From Rhizopus sp. PT2906 (lineage: Eukaryota; Mucoromycota; Mucoromycetes; Mucorales; Rhizopodaceae), in NCBI GenBank assembly GCA_025529335.1, contig JAMYHX010000121.1, forward strand, positions 1 to 64,000: a DNA stretch of 64,000 nt. The letters are read 5' to 3'. The notes beneath the pieces were generated by a model, which saw nothing but the letters and a program-made list of their open reading frames with translations, was not told the DNA's origin and did no database searches. Positions 34,926 through 46,888 of this stretch are shown here, in pieces (the stretch's first letter is position 1; every line of letters starts with the position of its first letter). The position numbers were made by a program, and so were the translations under genes.

Positions 34926-37549
34926 ATGCACAAACTCCCAAAATATTTCTATTCATCATTTGAACGCATACAAAACTTGAAAGAGTACTTTGGTGATGCA
35001 CTTGACTTGAGAAACAATCACGAGCTTTTGACATTAGCAAAACGCATTGTGATCATTACTCCTCATGATAAAAAATATTATTCGACAATGTGGCAAAAAG
35101 ATCCTCATTACAATAGAACTATAGTACTTGAACTGAACAAAGTAAAACACTACATAATATATCATTTTTTCAATTCCCCTGACAGAGGACAATGTTTTTG
35201 TGTTTAGTTCCTTGACGAGCTTCAATGTTTTACAATGAGACAACAAAACTTTCTACACGTCCTTTTTGTGTCTCGTTCACTGGTAAGTAATCTAATGAGC
35301 TTGAAGCGTGTTTTACTGATCAAAACAAGAGTCTCACAGGAGAATGCACAAATACGGCCATGAATGAATTCAAAACGAACAAAGCATGGGCACAACTCTT
35401 TGAACAGTAAAGATATATTTAAATACAAAAAAATCTTGCCTAATGTATTCCTTATCAAAGGGTTGGCCCCAGAGCATTTGGCAAGCTTATTTTGGATCAT
35501 ATAGTCATCACTAGACTCTCCGGTGGCGGATATTTCCAAATTTCAGGTACACAATATCATCCGTTCAAATGATAATGTAATCTTATACGATTCGTACACA
35601 AGGATACCCTATAAGTAGTTTGCCTAAACCCAAGATAAAGAAAAAAAAATTCAAGAGGAAAAGAGCGCCAGAAGAGTCCAAGGACGAGACGGTTGTCCAT
35701 CCGTCCAAACGTCCTAGATTATCAAGACGACACAAGAAAAAGTTAAAAATAGCAGAACAAAAACAAGAAGAGAAGCATACAGCAAAGCAGCCCATTCCAG
35801 ATGAATTGTTCATCAATCGTAGATCTATTCGCTGTATATTGTCAGAGATAAAGGATATTGATGGGGAATTGATGACACAACCTTCTGATAATGGTAAATA
35901 TTGCATTGTTATTACATGATCTAACTGTATCCTAGATAAGGGGCTGAAAGAGAAAATCGTGGGCTTTCTCAAGCATATCTTTCCAGAAGAGTTTTCCACT
36001 AAAAACAGAAAGGTAAGTACACACAATGTAAAAGGGGGAGGACACGTTGGAAGGAGGGTTTTACTAAAACCATCAAATAGAGACGATTTTTACAAAAATA
36101 TCAATCTATTCATCAAATTGCTACCAGCATATACAAAAGACACCATAGGAATAAACCTCGTCATCTGTTCAACCTTATATGTCCTAGAAAAGTAAGTTCT
36201 CTTATCTTGCATATATGCCCAAATCGTCCTTATCCGCTCTTGTTAGGAATTTGATGGAGACATTATGGATATAGTGCTTCCTCATGGCAAGGTAATATAC
36301 AATATACTTAATTTATATAATGAACTCATTTATTTTATAATCCCAAAAGGTGATATTGTTTATAAAGACACAGTTAAAAAACGTTTTCCCACTCGAATTC
36401 TGGGGTTCTCAGCATAACTTTGATGTGATCTGTAGAGGTATGTTTTTATATAGGCAGTACAAGATAGAGACTAATACCAAGTCAACAGCTGTCAAATGTT
36501 ATGTGAGCAGAAATATGTATGAAAAGCTATCCTTGAGCGAAGTGTTGCATCAATTCAAAGTAAGTTGATTAACTGTCCACCCTAGTGTTCTCTCATACCT
36601 TTTTTTCAGACAAAAGATTGCAAGTGGTTATATACTAAATCAACCGAAAAAATGCCCTTGTCTGCGTCTCAAAAGGGACATACCCTACTCACTCAAGCTC
36701 TTCGTTGGGTGTTTCACGGCTACATTGCTGTCCTGATTCGACAATTGATGTATGTCACTCCCTTTTCTGGTGAACAAATCAAGCTCTTTTACTTTAGAAA
36801 GGATATCTGGTGCAAGATCAGTGATCGATTTCTGAAAAAGGTTGTAAACCAAGAGTTTTACAAGCCTGTTGACACACATACTCTCCATACTATAAAATTG
36901 GGTATCAGTAGAACGAAGCTGGTCCCCAAGAAAAATGGATTTAGACTGATTGCTAATATGAAAAGAACAATCACTTTTGTAAATACTCCCATCATATGGT
37001 CGCACACTTTTCTAAACTCACTCTGACCTTTAGACACAAACCAACAGACTTGAACAGGGCTCTATCAATAAGAAATTAAGCCCAGCATTACCCATATTCA
37101 AGTTTGAACAGGTACGGTCTTTTTTTTTTTTTCTTTTGTCATATAACTTACCTTTTTGTATTAGCAACAACCGGGTCTGTCAGGAAGCGCTGTCACCACG
37201 GCTCAGCTTTTTGAGAGATTGAGAGAGTACAAGCAAAAGATGCGAGAAAGGATGCAACGTGGGTTGGTTCAAGAAAAGTAGGTCATCTTTCACATCTGAT
37301 ATACAAGCTGACATAAGCCATAGGTTATATTTTGTCAAAATTGATATTGCAAACTGTTATGATACACTGGATCAAGACTTACTCGTGAAAATACTAGAGA
37401 ATATTTTGGATTCTGTAAAGTTCTCTCTAGTCTATATAGGAATGTACTTACTCATGGATTGATTTAGAAAGAATATATTCACAAATACCTGGAGCTATGG
37501 CGTGGATTTTCATTAAAGTCAATGAAGAGAGTAGTTGGGACACCAGGTA

Positions 37550-37587
<38 letters not shown>

Positions 37588-38745
37588 TGACGCCTAAAAT
37601 ATAATTGGCTTACCTTTCTTATAGATAAAATCAAGGCAATAGACTTTTGTTCAAGAGAGATACGTAGCAGTAGCAGAAAGAAGGATTTCATTATTGTTGA
37701 TATGGTAACTACATGTTCATGAACTATCAGTTCGCTGACGCTCTAGAGTAGAATCAAGGCTATACAAAGCGAGGTTCAGAAATATTGAGATTGGTAAAGG
37801 AGAGCATTAAGAACGATGTGCTAAAGGTTGAGTTATTGTAATGGCTAAAGAAATATACTAATATTTTATTATAGATTGGCGGTAAATATTATCGACGACA
37901 GAGAGGCATATCACAAGGTTCTTGTCTATCTAATGCTCTTTGCAAGTAAAAAGGCTATACTATCTTTTATATATATATCTTTAATAATGACCCTTGACAC
38001 ATATTTATAGCTTTTTCTTTGGTGAATTCGAGAAACATAAATTAGGATTTTTCAAAAAGAACAGAGATGATGTAAGGCTCAATGACCTTATCTTTGCTAT
38101 CTAACCTTATTTAATAGCTTTTATTTCGTTTTGTGGATGACTTTATTTATATTACTCCTAGTAAAGAACATGCTCAGCAGTTTTACCAAACAATGGTAAC
38201 AGGTAAAATAGAATGAAAATGGAAAAAGGATACAAGATAATGACGGTTCAAAAGGGTTAGCAGACTATGGAATTACTGTCAATGAGGAAAAATGCCTTTC
38301 AAACTTTGAGAACGATATGGATGAATTTCCTTGGCTGGGTTATCTTTTTAACACTCGAAATCTTAATGTCCATCTTGACTTGACAAATGCCGCTTACTTA
38401 GGTTTGTTCTATATGTATATATATATACAAATCCCCACTTATGAAATAGAATAGATCTCGTCTCTACGGTTACAGTCGACTATGTAGGCAATATTGAAAA
38501 GACATTGCTCAACAGCCAAGTCAGGTAAATTGATGATAGTATATATAATACAATGGGAGACTTATAATTATAGAAATATCAAAATAAAAATGAACAATAT
38601 GTTGATTCACACCGACCTCAACACGATCAGATCAATATCTCGCAATTTCAAAGACATCTTTTATCTTTCGGCAAGAAGATTAGAAATACAGACAAGCAAA
38701 CTATACAAAAGTCCTCGTCGCTTCTTTAACCCACAATTAATCTTG

Positions 38746-38780
<35 letters not shown>

Positions 38781-39004
38781 TTGCTTAGGCATATCATATC
38801 ATATTGTACTTATTTGTCTCAATAGATACTATTATAAAAACTGCCAATGTCGTCGAAAAAAGTATACCCAAAACACTAAAAAAGGAAAAGGTGATGATAA
38901 ATTACTTTGTGATCTATTGGATGGTGTTTCGAAAGAAACAGATGTACAAGGAAATATGCGATGGATTGGAATGGGAAATCAGAGGTCGAAGGTTGGTTGA
39001 ATAA
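34926..39004 (+). CDS. TERT: telomerase reverse transcriptase, with over 20 introns
   Basis: Splicing about 24 small exons gives a TERT in full domain order. The TEN-like N-terminus has LKEYFGDALDL, SLTGECTNT and, across an intron, LFEQ/VGPRAFGKLILDH and GGGYFQISG. A basic linker (KIKKKKFKRKR) is followed by the RNA-binding domain: IVGFLKHIFPEEF, VFPLEFWGSQHN and the T motif KLSLSEVLHQFK/TKDCKWLY. The RT domain follows: motifs 1-2 LGISRTKLVPKKNGFRLIAN, A LYFVKIDIANCYDTLDQDLL, B' YYRRQRGISQGSCLSNALC, C LLFRFVDDFIYITP, D GLADYGITVNEEKC and E FPWLGYLFNT. All three catalytic aspartates are present, so it looks functional. Two introns contain A runs of 35 and 29. The 3' end (last two exons, stop at 39002-39004) and the start ATG are the least certain parts. 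It copies telomere repeats from the telomerase RNA, which is not found in this window. Confidence 0.92.
37551..37585 (+). repeat. 35-base A run inside a TERT intron
   Basis: Pure A tract beginning 4 bases after the donor GTAC, directly after the exon ending VVGTP. Confidence 0.8.
38749..38777 (+). repeat. 29-base A run in the 3' part of TERT
   Basis: Pure A tract following TCTTGAGT, probably intronic (donor GTAAAA). Its frame effect makes the C-terminal exons hard to join. Confidence 0.7.
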
Positions 39005-39102
39005 AGCTCTATTTAACAGAGAGATGATATGCGTAAATAAAGCCATGATTTTTAATTGCATATTTATTAAGCATGAGAGCAAAGGCTTTCGCTTAGAATG
39101 AA

Positions 39103-40893
39103 TTATGTAGGATGATAGTAATAGCGATGGTAATAGTACGTATCCTTTGCTTGATAAGGAGGCGGTGGCGAAAGCTCGTCTAGGTTTGGTACCTTTTGTA
39201 AACGTATCTCAGTGTCTGTTTTAGACTGTGTATAATTCAATGGTTTGACCTCGGATCTGTCAAGAGCCTCAGCAGACACCTTCTTATGTCTATGATACAA
39301 AATGATGCCTTCCAGAGCAATACTCTATGACAAAAAAAAAAAAAGATAAATGCACGTTGGTGATACACTTTGGTTTTTTACGGTGGTTGCTAAAAGTACA
39401 GCAGAAAATATCGTATTCAAATGAGCCTGTTGACATGTAATAGAAGCAACTAAAAGTCAGCTGTGAGGAAAGAAGGGGGCCGGGTAATGATACACAACCC
39501 ATTTCATGCAAGGAGGTTCTATCATCAATTACCTATTAATAGAACAAGTGTAAATAGCTGGTTACGATGAACATTCATTTGCTTAAGGAGAGCTTGAATA
39601 CGTAAACAAAGTAAAGCACATGAAACTACAAGGACGATCAGTCGTTTCACAGTATGTACTCCCTGAAAGTAAACACCAGAGATGAGGTTGCTGAGTCGAT
39701 GAAACGGCTCCATCGTGTCCTTAACTTGACGACGGATTAAAGTGAGATCATGCTGCAGTAACTTTGCCTCTGAAAGTGATTGATTCATGATCAGATGAAA
39801 GCCTGTACTCATGCGATATACCGATTGGTTCCATACATCTGTAAGTTCTCTTTCGAGATTCTATAGTTTTTATAGTTTAAAATATGCTTCATACATATGA
39901 CGTAGATACGTTTACTTTGGTAAGCAAGCTCCAGCTCTGGTCTGTTTGCTCTTGTAAAAGTAGAATACGTTCTACATGTTGATTTAATGTATTCGATTTG
40001 GTGAGCAATGAGTCAAGTGTTTCATCTATTTTCATCGCTTGATACAAGAACGAATCCTGCAGAAACATCTGTACTTGTTCAACGTGACGATTGACCATAT
40101 CGTTATATTGCAAGATGGATAACTCTGTCTGGTTTTGCAAGAGTACGAGTGTTTCAAACAGTAGCTCAACCTGATGAGCCATTCTCTGATAATACATGTT
40201 CGTTTTCTCTACATGCTCAAAGATGTCCAATTGTGACTCCTTTAACTTGTCCAGTCTCTTGAATTCTTCCTCACGCCACTGAATAAGGTACCTTTGTTGA
40301 CTTGAAAGGATGTTGAAGTTTTTGACTTGATTTAGAGTGATGTTTTCATGAAGTCTTTCAAGAATCTCTTTCTCCATTGGATATTTGATAGCAAAGCATA
40401 TCAAGACTAGATTCAGACATGAGTATATACATGATTAAATTGTTTTTATACCAATGTCACGAAAGTAGCCTATTGGTACAAAAAGTTAAAATGAGCGCAT
40501 CTATATATCACCGTGTAACTTTACCACTATAAGTAGTCCATGTCTGCGGTGACAGAGAGAGTTGTCTATTATGAGTAATAAGAAATATGCTGTATTATTA
40601 TTATTATTGCTTACTGAGTGCATTGAACAACTTGTTGATGAGTATTTAAGATATTGCACTCACTTGGTACGTTGATCTTGGCCGACAAAAGTTCACATAA
40701 AGTGAGCATGACTGCATCTATTGATAAATAATTTACTTTATTAAAAAATAATATTATTTATCAATTAACCAAATTACACTTCATATTGTCAACTGGGTTA
40801 TCTCCTTCTAATGATTGACATCCTTTGGTCAACTCAAGTGTCGCTTTCTTATAACAATCATTTTCGTTATTTTGTAAAGCCTTGAATAGCTCT
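39103..40893 (-). CDS. KAR5: Kar5/Tht1-type nuclear fusion protein (5' end uncertain)
   Basis: Multi-exon gene. After 5' sequence ELFKALQNNENDCYKKATLE, the Cys-rich domain reads YAVMLTLCELLSAK and PSECNILNTHQQVVQCTQ, then across two short introns TWTTYSGYFRDI. These are hallmarks of the Kar5/GEX1/Brambleberry family, which drives fusion of nuclear envelopes at karyogamy. A long coiled coil follows (ILERLHENITLNQV through LNQHVERILLLQEQ). Hydrophobic segments VKRLIVLVVSCALLCL and QLFTLVLLIG, and a cytosolic tail ending PPPPYQAKDTYYYHRYYYH, complete it. The protein should sit in the ER/nuclear envelope. The first exon and signal peptide were not located; the true start lies upstream of 40893. 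Confidence 0.75.
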
Positions 40894-41365
40894 AGTTTGT
40901 ATTAGTTACACAAAGCATAAAACAGGTTTTATTGCATGCCTAAACCATGATTAAACATGATTTGTTCTTTTGTAGAGAATACTACTGCTTATATATGATT
41001 ATTAAGTATACAGACTCAACTATGCTTACTTTCTTTAATAAGAAGCGATGGTTCAATAAGAAACAAAAAGATGATCAAGATCAAAGCAGGACTCATGAAG
41101 AAATAAAAGAAAAAGAAAAGTATAAATTTCATGAGGAGATGAAAAAGTGTGATAATAAAAAGGGAAAAATAAAGGAGTTATTTCTCCCCTTTCTTTTTCT
41201 TTTTCTTTTCTTTCTTTATAAAAGTATGGCCACTTTAATTAAAAAAAGACAAAAAGTGAACAAAGTGGTATGTTCAAGGAGAAAAAAGGGGAGTTAAGCT
41301 AACATCTATTATCACAGCCACAGCCACAACAACAACAACAACAACAACAAGAAGAAGACTCTATC

Positions 41366-42656
41366 ATGAATGACCCAGTCTTGTCTAGTCTCTGTCATGA
41401 ACCTGTAGAGTACCCAATTATCAATTGCCTTTCCGCCGAAATGATTGATTCTCTTCAATCCGTAAAACATACATGCCTTCAAGTTCTTGATGCATTATTA
41501 AAACAAATGGTCGATACATATTCACCTCAAAGACATCGTTCATCCATGTCACTGTTAGATTCTATCTCTCAAAGCACTAGCCTCCTATCTAATCCCTCCA
41601 TGACTCGTAGTCATTCATCACCAGCAAATATGTGTGATATACACAAGGCATTAGAAAGCCATGCATTGAATTCCACTCAGGATTATACCCTCTGCTGTAC
41701 ATTGGCAGCCTTCTTGAATGATATTTATAGACTGTTAGAATTAAACGATATTTCAAATCAAGAAGAGACCTCATCCGATGGTCAAGATACCTCATTACTG
41801 CAGCTCCAGCAGCAAGTGACTGTCCTTCAAAGCAAGAAAAAGGAGGGACTCAATTATGGCGCTGCCACTCAGGAAATGCTAGTTATTTGGCAAGAAATGG
41901 ACCGTCTGATAGACATTGTCTGTCGACTGATCTCTCAAGAAGAGAAGAAGGCACCTCCTGCATATGAAGATACTGAGCAACCTCCTGCTTATAATATGGT
42001 TCATGATTCGACATTGATTGAATCAAATAAAGATGACTTGGATGACTTATTGAACGCTATTCAACAATTATCTTGTGTTGCACCACGACTAAACAATCAG
42101 AGAGCTCATTTGACGAATAAACAAGTAAAGAGACTAGCAGAAGAAACGCTGCTCAAGTCAATAGAACGATTGCAAGCCAGAAGAATGGACGATCAACGTG
42201 CTAGCTTAAAGCAAAGGGACATGCTGCAACATTTAATACAGCAAATTGAATTATCTGCGTCAAGGTCATTTGATAATCAGCGAGTTCAATTAACCTCACA
42301 ACAGCAAAAGTTTTTTGATATCCATCACATCATTCATCGTATGCATAAGCATAGATATACCAATCAAGTAAGATAATGCCTAGTATATTTAGATGTATAC
42401 TAATATAATAATCCAGGATGCTGTCTCTTATGAAGAAAGGCTTGTCAATGATCTTAAACGTACAACAGACTTGCTGGTCAAGTCAGTTCATCGTCCGGCA
42501 TATTCAAAGCAAAGATTTCAAGTTAGAACAAGTTTCTTTGACATGCTTCGTAAACAAAAAGAAGACAAGGAAAAAGACTTGGACCAGTTATTTCAATTCA
42601 TTCATAAATCTACAAAGCATCAACTTAATAACCAAAGAGCAAGCTTCACTCTTTGA
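41366..42656 (+). CDS. hypothetical helical protein with PPxY motifs and NQRA repeats
   Basis: Two exons (41366-42369 and about 42417-42656) giving about 415 residues. I do not recognise the family. Visible features: two adjacent PPxY motifs (APPAYEDTEQPPAYNM), which bind WW domains of Nedd4/Rsp5-type ubiquitin ligases; and a recurring element, LNNQRAHLTNKQ, MDDQRASLKQR, FDNQRVQLTSQQ and finally LNNQRASFTL at the C-terminus, spaced by helical Gln/Leu-rich stretches. No signal peptide or membrane span. An upstream frame (41022-41296, MLTFFNKKRWFNKKQ) might be a first exon joined across the CAACAACAA tract, but I could not fix the splice. An adaptor or trafficking role is only a guess from PPxY. 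Confidence 0.6.
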
Positions 42657-42818
42657 TTCCCTGTTTGTATATGCATGCATAAATAAACAATAAATCGCAA
42701 AATATTTTTGTATCGTAGGCTAAGGAATCGACTTTTGGTTCTTGCAATACACACCAACCCATCCATTTTTGCCAGTCATGATTGTTTGCTTGGGATGTTC
42801 GTTTCCGTATATGTTGGT

Positions 42819-44544
42819 TCAGAAAATAAGGTTGAGTGACTTTGTCGTAAGTTCTCTTGCTTCTTTGTCAATATGTCTTGCACTGACAAAGCTGTAGATG
42901 GAGAGGCGTCTAATTTTCTCCATGATCTGATCAATGGCAGAATGATCTCCTACATGGTTTTTGACGTATTGGAGATCTTTAAAGATTTCAGTAGCTCTCT
43001 AAGATATGGATTGTAGCCAACAGTAAAAGAGATACCCAGTAATTCAATGCTTGCTCTCTTAAACGCCTGGTCTTTTCACTGTCTTTTAAAGCACGTTCAT
43101 TAGGCTTGTCTTCACAATAAAAAGCATCGTTTAGACCACCATTGTTCGTAAAAATAAAATCAAGCCTGACATTTTTTGTCTCTGCATCTATAAAACCCAT
43201 TTTTCGTAACGACTTGACAATTAAGGAGTGACATTCAGATCTGTAAAAGAAAAGAAGAAAGTTAGAATAATTATCTTAATGATACACACTCGTCTAAACC
43301 AACCTCCTTTGACACTCATCAATATACAAAAAATGAGATATAGGATTGTTGCTTTTCGTTTGATATCATCATATTTCATACCTTTTAGTTTCATAACCTA
43401 CTTGTCCATTAAATATAAAATCAAAAAGATCCCCGTAAACGTTCACCTTATACCAATCTTCGTTGTGATCGCCTGTTAAAACACTACGATGCCACAGATT
43501 GTAACTAACATGCAGAAGTAAAACTATCAGTAGATAGTCTACAAAAGTCAGAAAATTAACAATACTTACAGCTTTTGTACCGCCAATTTGATATATGGAA
43601 GTTCGGAATCATTACAAAACGGATCAATCTTCTCAACAGATTGGTAGAGATTTTTCTTTGCACGGCAGTTGCTGATGATATTTAAAACTTTGTACTCTTC
43701 ATTCTTCAGCGTCATTGGCAGCGAAAGACGATAGTGCTGGCAAATACCATCAACCACAGTTCTTAATCGTTTGGGTATTATTGCTGTTCGTGTCAAGTCC
43801 AATACGCCATTAGTACCACTGTTCTAACATGATTAATACAAAATTGTCTTGTTTGGCACTTTATCCAGCTCCTTTATTTACAAATTCTCATTCAGCATCG
43901 TGACTTTATTCCCGCAGTTAACGTCTTTGAAGTCGGCTGCTTTGAGGTACTTTCTCTTCTTTGGCTCAGGCTGCTGCTCTTCACCGTTACTGTTATTTTC
44001 ATTGTGGCTAGTTCCAGCTTCAAGTATTTCATCATATGCATCTTGTACTAGGCTGTCTTTCAGTATCTTCTTTGATTGCTATAAAAAGAGAGAGAGAGAG
44101 AGACTGTTAGTACCGAATTGGATAAAAACCAGTGACAACTGTGTCAAAAGCATCTTTTTGATGTAGGAGTTGATCAAGGACAGAGCAGGCCTCGAGTCAA
44201 TAATAATGTCCACAGTGCCACGTAGTGCCATCGCTCTTTTTTTTGCAGCATTTGGCGCATCGGGATCATTAGCTTTTTCATCCCAGAATAACCATAAAAT
44301 TTCTTTTACCTTGGATTTTGTTGTGCTAGTTTCATTGAAGTGATATTGTGCACTGAACATCTCAAGCATGTTCATATTTGTCCATCTTTTTGAGGGAATT
44401 GAATTTAAGTCATTCCTTAAAAGATCAAGGTCAACTGCAAAAAAAGATAGTTCAGAAACTTTATCTCATTTTTTCCTCCAGTTATTGTTTTGTTGACTTG
44501 CCTTCTTCGAATATTTGATTCAACATGTTTGACTTCAACGACAT
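42819..44544 (-). CDS. candidate PD-(D/E)XK-like protein of unknown family
   Basis: Minus-strand exons join into one frame. MSLKSNMLNQIFEE is linked by a GC-AG intron to VDLDLLRNDLNSIPSKRWTN, MLEMFSAQYHFNETSTTKSK and GTVDIIIDSRPALSLINSYI. Then come PEPKKRKYLKAADFKD, TAIIPKRLRTVVDGICQHYR, DWYKVNVYGDLFDFIF, RSECHSLIVKSLRKMGF and VRLDFIFTNNGGLNDAFYCE-DKPNE, with a possible last exon ending TTKSLNLIF. The D-x(13)-E-x-K arrangement in LDFIF...YCEDKP, with preceding helix and strands, resembles the catalytic core of PD-(D/E)XK nucleases. This is inference. I recall similar sequences as recurrent in Mucorales, so it may be mobile. The last intron would be only 37 bp, so the 3' end is doubtful. Confidence 0.5.
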
Positions 44545-44591
44545 GATCTACTTGGATCTTTTCAAACATTTATAAAAGAGAAACACTACGT

Positions 44592-44627
44592 ACACGCGAA
44601 AATACACGCGAAAATACACGCGAAAAT
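44592..44627 (+). repeat. three exact tandem copies of ACACGCGAAAAT
   Basis: Copies at 44592-44603, 44604-44615 and 44616-44627. The reverse complement ATTTTCGCGTGT recurs once at 45718-45729, so the array may be the left terminus of an element of about 1.14 kb. Confidence 0.85.
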
Positions 44628-45729
44628 AAATTAGTGTAACGTATGCATGATTGTTTTTTTGGGTTTTACTCTCTTCATGTCTGTCAACACTCATTCTTGT
44701 TGTTGTACTTCTTCTGGTTCTATTATTATTTTCGTCAATTTCAGATAGAATCAACTCTGTACCCAATCATATATTCGCTATTTGCTCATCTGTTAAATGG
44801 TACAGATTCTCTCTATAAGAGCGATAAACAGCAAGAAGATTGGCGATCTCAGCTGTTAGATTATCTTGAGACATTGAAGAATGTTCTGTAACAACAACTC
44901 TGTTTTCAGTTGCAATGTTAATAGCATCAACTTGCTCAAATGACACAATATTTTCTTATAAATGAAAGTAGGTTTTAGCATATATTGTTTACAAATATAT
45001 ACACATTGCAATTTACCTTTGAAAGGAGCTATTCCAGCATATAAACGATTGAGCAGATACATATGCTTACAAGCAATGTTATTGTACCTGAAATTGTTAC
45101 AGGTACAGCTCTTCATTTCGCTTTTCAGTACAGTGATTTCATGTTGAAGTTCTATATTGCTGAACGACTGGACTAGGTAAACTTTAGGTGCGCCACTTTA
45201 TGTAATCATATCAGGAATACACTCCATGTTGATTTAATTGACTTTTATTTGCCTCGCCCTTATTCTTCTTTCTTCAGGACCCATCCTACCAATGTTTAGC
45301 ATCAGCCTTTGTATATTATGGAGGTAGTCCTCTTCAACATCATTCATTAGTATGAATATCAGTCTGTCTACTCTTCTGTTCTGCTTTCTTTTCAAATATG
45401 TTGACTCTTAGGCTTATACAGCTTTCCAACGTTCCATTTCACGGCATATTCTCTGGAAAGATATCAACAACCTCTTGCATTTGCGAAAGAGGTACCTCAA
45501 TACTTTGAGGGGATGGTCTTATAAGGGTTGATACGTAAGGTAAAAGACACGTTTATTGCTTTATCAAACGAATACAGTATTCTTTATTATTATCATTGTG
45601 AATTAAACTTTCAGGTACAGCGGTTAGAGTGGCATTTGATGGCTTAAAGTATTGGCCCATATATAGAAATTACAATTTTAAAGTCCCCTTAAGTAGTGAG
45701 TGTATAAGGGGATGCGCATTTTCGCGTGT
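44592..45729 (-). mobile_element. candidate decayed transposon with inverted 12-mer ends and a SWIM finger
   Basis: Between the inverted 12-mers a minus-strand relic reads YLVQSFSNIELQHEI, SCTCNNFRYNNIACKHMYLL, then across an intron VSFEQVDAINIATENRVVV and LAVYRSYRENLYHLTDEQI. C-x-C-x(n)-C-x-H in CTCNNFRYNNIACKH is a SWIM zinc finger, which in MULE-type transposases lies C-terminal to the catalytic DDE domain. In-frame stops occur before VYLVQ and after EQIANI, after which the frame continues for about 40 codons (LILSEIDENNNRTRR). No DDE domain is visible. It could be a MULE fragment or a decayed host SWIM gene. Confidence 0.5.
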
Positions 45730-45735
45730 TTCTTA

Positions 45736-46888
45736 TTGAATCACAAATTTGGTCTACGTCATTCAATACTTTTTGACGAAGATTCGTAATCTTTTTTTTT
45801 TTTTTTTTCTCTAATAAAAGAGTCTATAGTTAGTCTAACTGAATCGCCTCTCAAGCTGCTTACTTTCTACTGATATTCCATACCTCTATTATAAAGCACG
45901 TAGAACATAATAGAGAAGATAGTGAAAAGCAAACATAGAAAGGTAAAATATGAAAATTTATATGTCTGGAAGGATGATGGATCTCTCGCCTTTGTAAGTT
46001 GTACATCGCGGCCGTGTATCGTTGCTCCCTCACTGCACAGGTATCTCATTTTCGCGGAAACTATTCGGGAGGCATTATCTCTGCATATGTCTGGGAGTAG
46101 ACCTTCGGCTTAAATGAGGAATGCCTCAACTTCCGGACTTTTTTTTTTTTTTAGCGTTATCGACTAATACTTTCCATCGATGTACCACAACTACTGTAAC
46201 ATTCTTGGTAATATATATACTCTTGTATGAAATACATTTCTTAATTATTTATTCTTTTCTATTTATACCTTAACAGAGAATGATTACCAGGAACTTTGAA
46301 ATCATCAAGCTTATGACCGATATTGCCAAAGAAGACAATTTAGTCTTCCTTTCCTCCTCGCTGACTCCTGACATGTGCTACAGAGAGGATACACCATACT
46401 CCTCCCAATCCAGCTCAAGCTCGTCATCGTCTTCTCAAGAATGGCTGGCCCAGGAAAAAAAAAGCAAGAATAATGCAGAAGGTTGATGATACCATTGCTA
46501 CCTTTGATGATAACGGTGAATATTTGGATTACTCCTGGAAGGACATCGTTTTTTCTCCAAGAAATTAAACTCCTAAAAAATCTCAGCTTTTTATCGTATA
46601 CCATCTTCACCCACAAATAAATGAATAAGCTGTCATTTTCATGCAACTTATAAAATATGCACGAAACTGCTCCTCTAGAGCATCTTCATAATTTTTATCG
46701 ACATTAAGAGATTTGAAGGCTGCAAAAACAAACATCCAATCTGATAAAATTAACATTAGCTGGAATATTACATTTAATTAGCACACCTCTTTGGCGACTT
46801 TTCATGATAATAATATGATATATAATTCAAAAGAATGTTTATTTGAAATAAAAATTTATACTAGAATAGTCTCTTATTATAACAATTA
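45736..46888. other. accessory spacer with unrecognised coding-like pieces
   Basis: A plus-strand frame at 46280-46486 (MITRNFEIIKLMTDIAKED, then a serine run SSSSSSSSS) is followed in another frame by YLDYSWKDIVFSPRN and a stop near 46567. This looks like a fragment of a repeat gene, but I do not recognise it. T runs occur at 45789-45808 and 46140-46153. Confidence 0.35.

Noticed and set aside
35222..36026. 105- and 147-codon minus-strand frames across the TERT 5' half
   Set aside because: They are antisense to TERT exons that splice into recognised TEN and RNA-binding domain motifs.
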